Positions 15,505 through 17,436 of a DNA stretch of 17,436 bases are shown here, piece after piece. The position numbers and the translations under genes are program-made. The notes below the pieces were generated by a model. It made no database searches. It was not told where the DNA came from and saw nothing but the letters and a program-made list of their open reading frames with translations. Numbering within the stretch: the first letter of the stretch is position 1; the number at the start of each line of letters is the position of its first letter. Source of the DNA: JANQRV01 sp964533785 (GTDB lineage Bacteria; Bacteroidota; Bacteroidia; Chitinophagales; Saprospiraceae); assembly GCA_964533785.1 (NCBI GenBank), contig CAZHNG010000123.1, forward strand, positions 1-17,436, written 5' to 3'.

Positions 15505-15960
15505 AAGCCATGAAGTAATTCGTTCCTACAAGTGAAACAATGTTGCAAAAAAGGAGGCTGGATCTTCAAGGGAAAAGATGTAAACCCCAGTAAAGTCTTA
15601 GAGAAACGCACCTATTTTCAAATTAATTCTCCTGATTCCTTCGACCTGATTGAGAAACAAGACTATGGTGACGGTAATGGATTCGTAAACGTAGAAACGC
15701 ATTTAACTACTCTTGGTGCCCGTTTTGCCCTCAACCCAAGATTACAGCTTTCCGCTTTCTACCAATACAATTCCTTTGATGAGCAAGGACGTTGGAACAT
15801 TCGCGGCAGTTGGGAGTATCGTCCGCTTTCTTTCATTTATTTTGTATTCAACGATACCCAGATTGATGGATTGGATATGGATTTTAGAGAGCAACAAGTG
15901 ATTAGTAAAGTGACTTTTATTAGGCAATTTTAAAATTCTATATTTTACTTGTTTTGTCGT
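15505..15960 (+). pseudogene. Collapsed second copy of the DUF1579/DUF5916 operon
   Basis: Three blocks match the 7.4-10.3 kb locus in order and orientation. The operator and its flanks (about 15505-15560) match about 7365-7445. Bases 15564-15687 match 7890-8013, giving DUF1579 residues 140-180 with about 8 differences in 124 bases. Bases 15687-15933 match 10047-10293, the last 81 residues of the DUF5916 protein, with about 31 differences in 243 bases and four residue changes. The offsets are 7674 and 5640, so 2,034 bp (678 codons) are missing and the two genes are fused in frame. About 470 bp are also lost between operator and first block. The similarity continues past the stop (AATTCTAT, ACTTGTTTT). 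The open frame would begin at a GTG inside the operator and has no signal peptide, so it is judged dead. Confidence 0.85.
15533..15547 (+). promoter_or_regulatory. Surviving operator copy before the decayed operon
   Basis: TGAAACA-A-TGTTGCA has the same 7-1-7 form as the two sites at 7387-7431, with one base off perfect symmetry. Its left flank (AAGTAATT, then CAAG) matches the flank of the first site and its right flank (AAAAGGAGG) resembles the flank of the second (AAAAGGATGG), as if the two sites had been merged by a 30-bp deletion. Confidence 0.5.
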
Positions 15961-16025
15961 CCATCTACTCAATATTTTGCAATAGGTATTTGCCAGTCTC
16001 CACAAAAAATTAGTATACTAAAGGT

Positions 16026-16763
16026 ATGGTTATAAGAAATCTTATGTTTAGCATTCTCTTCTTTTCAGGCATTCTTCTTTTAAATACATGTAATCAACGG
16101 GAAATAGAAGTAAGTCCAGGTAGGCAATTATACCTTCAAGCCATCGAGGAGGTTGAATTTGGATGCCCTGATGTGAATTCTGAATTTTTTTTTGAAGGGA
16201 AATTGAACGGACAACCGATCTGTTTTGGTGATAATGTTGATAATTATTCAAGCTACGTACTCAGAGGTACCGGGGTGCAGTTATCCTCCTACGACGGAAG
16301 TGGTCGTCCAGGAAGTGGGTCATGGGTGGAATTTGGCTTTAGGCAGGAATCTTTCACGCACCTCAAAGAAGAAATTTTAATTGCTTCGCCTTCCGATCCT
16401 AACGAGAGTGAATTATTGGATTTAACCCAAACGTTTCTAGCAGAGGGGCCACTCCCCATTCGAGACGAATTGGATCCGTTCTCTGGCTTTAATATCAAGA
16501 TTCATATTCCTTATGACTTTCCCAATATTAATATACCTGGCAAACGATTATTTTCCCTGCAAACTGCAACGGGGAGCCAGGAAAATAGTCGTTTAGAAAT
16601 TGTAGAGATGAACACACAAGAAACGGATGAACTTTTAACCTATGATCTAAAAATAGAACTAAACTGTACATTGTACAATGAAATAAGCGATGCTACCGAC
16701 GGAGAGTACTTTGGAGAATTAACTGATGGAATCATGCGAATCCGTTTTTCGGTACCAAAATGA
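16026..16763 (+). CDS. Hypothetical lipoprotein
   Basis: A 245-residue protein I do not recognise. An N-terminal export signal (LMFSILFFSGILLLNTC, Cys22) ends in an LNTC lipobox as often seen in Bacteroidota lipoproteins. The mature part starts with a Cys-containing stretch (EFGCPDVNSEFFFEGKLNGQ, then ICFGD), resembling the small beta-sandwich opening of uncharacterised Bacteroidota secreted proteins. It then alternates beta-like segments (GSGSWVEFGFRQES, FNIKIHIPYDFPNINIPGK, LTYDLKIELNCTLYN) and ends GIMRIRFSVPK. Cys residues near 47, 67 and 214 could form a disulphide. An AAAGG stretch precedes the ATG and may act as a ribosome site. It lies between the operon remnant and the YceI-family gene. 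Confidence 0.75.
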   Translation: MVIRNLMFSILFFSGILLLNTCNQREIEVSPGRQLYLQAIEEVEFGCPDVNSEFFFEGKLNGQPICFGDNVDNYSSYVLRGTGVQLSSYDGSGRPGSGSWVEFGFRQESFTHLKEEILIASPSDPNESELLDLTQTFLAEGPLPIRDELDPFSGFNIKIHIPYDFPNINIPGKRLFSLQTATGSQENSRLEIVEMNTQETDELLTYDLKIELNCTLYNEISDATDGEYFGELTDGIMRIRFSVPK

Positions 16764-16846
16764 TAAAGAACAACGTAGACATGGGTCGTACTAGACTTTT
16801 TCGGTTGCTTCTGCTTAATTTGAACAATTAATACCATTTTGAATTG

Positions 16847-17404
16847 ATGATGAAAAAGCATATTTGTATTCTAAGTATATGCAGCCTACTCCTTTTAATG
16901 TCTTTCACCAACACTTATTTTACCACTTGGAGTATTGGTGAAGATTACCAAATCCGCTTTAAGGGAAGTAGAGCAGAAGGCACCTTTAGTGGATTAACGG
17001 GAAAGATTTATTTCAATCCAGAAAATTTATCAACCGCCGAAATGGACGTAAAGGTAAAGGCGAATACCATTAATACGGGTAATAAAACAAAGGACAAACA
17101 CGCAAGAGGAAAAAACTGGTTTGATGCCAAAACATATCCCGACATCACGTTCAAATCCAAGCTATTCAAAAAAGTGAAAGACGGATATGAGGTGATCGGT
17201 CAATTAAATTTACACGGCATAACCAAAGAAATTGTTATTCCTTTTACCTTCGAACAATCAAGTGAAGGAGGAATGTTTATGGGGAGTTTTACGGTAAATC
17301 GAAAAGATTATGGGATCAGGGGCCCTTTACTGGGGGTTGTGGTGGGAAATGACTTTGAGGTAGATTTAAAAGTGCCGGTTTCTAGTGCCTCGGGCATTAA
17401 ATAA
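16847..17404 (+). CDS. YceI-family periplasmic protein
   Basis: A lipocalin-like beta-barrel family; relatives bind polyisoprenoid or similar amphiphilic lipids, but the ligand here is unknown. The 185 residues have a signal peptide (ICILSICSLLLLMSFTNTYF). The barrel starts WSIGEDYQIRFKGSRAEGTF, followed by GLTGKIYFNPENLSTAEMDV, the family block ARGKNWFDAKTYPDITFKS (about 87-105), LNLHGITKEIVIPFTF and FTVNRKDYGI. ATG 16847 is taken as the start, with ATG 16850 also possible; a TTG just before is less likely. The last residues SSASGIK are encoded by a hairpin repeat that recurs at 3371, so the natural end may have been altered by it. Confidence 0.9.
   Translation: MMKKHICILSICSLLLLMSFTNTYFTTWSIGEDYQIRFKGSRAEGTFSGLTGKIYFNPENLSTAEMDVKVKANTINTGNKTKDKHARGKNWFDAKTYPDITFKSKLFKKVKDGYEVIGQLNLHGITKEIVIPFTFEQSSEGGMFMGSFTVNRKDYGIRGPLLGVVVGNDFEVDLKVPVSSASGIK
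17383..17399. repeat. TAGTGCC-TCG-GGCATTA hairpin repeat, copy 2, overlapping the YceI gene end
   Basis: It differs from the intergenic copy at 3371-3387 by one base, which keeps the 7-bp stem through a G-T wobble. It covers the last codons of the YceI-family gene, just before the TAA stop at 17402-17404. Confidence 0.6.
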
Positions 17405-17436
17405 ACGGTATAGTTCGGGAGGCTATTTTTCTGCGG

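Noticed and set aside
15532..15933. A 133-codon frame as a real fused gene
   Set aside because: Its start would be a GTG inside the operator copy, it lacks the signal peptide of both parents, and every part matches a fragment of the intact operon.

Overview
The window looks like a chromosomal segment of a Bacteroidota bacterium, probably a Cytophagales- or Saprospiria-like lineage, though the order is a guess. Reasons: a CBM9-like/DUF5916 outer-membrane protein beside a DUF1579-like secreted protein, a GH140-type DUF5060/DUF4038 glycosidase with a C-terminal collagen-binding-like domain, an AAA_14/DUF4143 ATPase, a Tat-exported hydroxypyruvate-isomerase-like TIM barrel, A/T-rich leaders mostly lacking Shine-Dalgarno sequences, and moderate-to-low GC. 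There is no tRNA, rRNA, CRISPR array, phage gene or intact transposase.

Layout. 1-1082: the 3' part of a mandelate racemase/muconate lactonizing enzyme family gene, broken by one missing base near 234. 1099-1270: a short element with terminal inverted repeats that contains a terminator, between convergent genes. 1280-2920 (-): secreted apiosidase-like glycosidase. 3513-4703 (+): Kef/CPA2-type cation:proton antiporter without a regulatory domain. 4998-6188 (+): AAA_14/DUF4143 ATPase. 6189-7309: a gene graveyard with an ankyrin-repeat remnant, an inverted-repeat element and the C-terminal fragment of an outer-membrane protein. 7474-10293 (+): abutting two-gene operon (DUF1579-like plus CBM9-like/DUF5916) preceded by two inverted-repeat operators 30 bp apart. 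10495-14875 (-): TIM barrel, mutarotase-like protein and a PQQ dehydrogenase with an embedded cytochrome c. 15005-17404 (+): DUF4440-like lipoprotein, a decayed second copy of the DUF1579/DUF5916 operon, an unknown lipoprotein and a YceI-family protein.

Functionally the intact genes point to extracytoplasmic carbohydrate work: glycan cleavage by the GH140-like enzyme, sugar oxidation by the quinoprotein dehydrogenase, anomer or sugar-acid handling by the mutarotase-like and Hyi-like proteins, and sugar-acid dehydration or racemisation by the now broken MR/MLE enzyme. The link between these genes is inferred from families and position only.

The most informative signals lie outside ordinary genes. 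The 15.5-15.9 kb remnant is an 87-94% identical, mostly synonymously diverged paralogue of the 7.4-10.3 kb operon, collapsed by an in-frame 2,034-bp deletion and still carrying one copy of the operator. Several small dispersed repeats recur in the intergenic spaces: a GTGCAGCCC-headed family (three copies and an inverted end), a TAGACTTGTCTA palindrome that interrupts one of those copies, a TAGTGCC-TCG-GGCACTA hairpin (once intergenic, once inside the end of the YceI gene), a 90-bp inverted-repeat unit, and GGTTGTTTAA ends.
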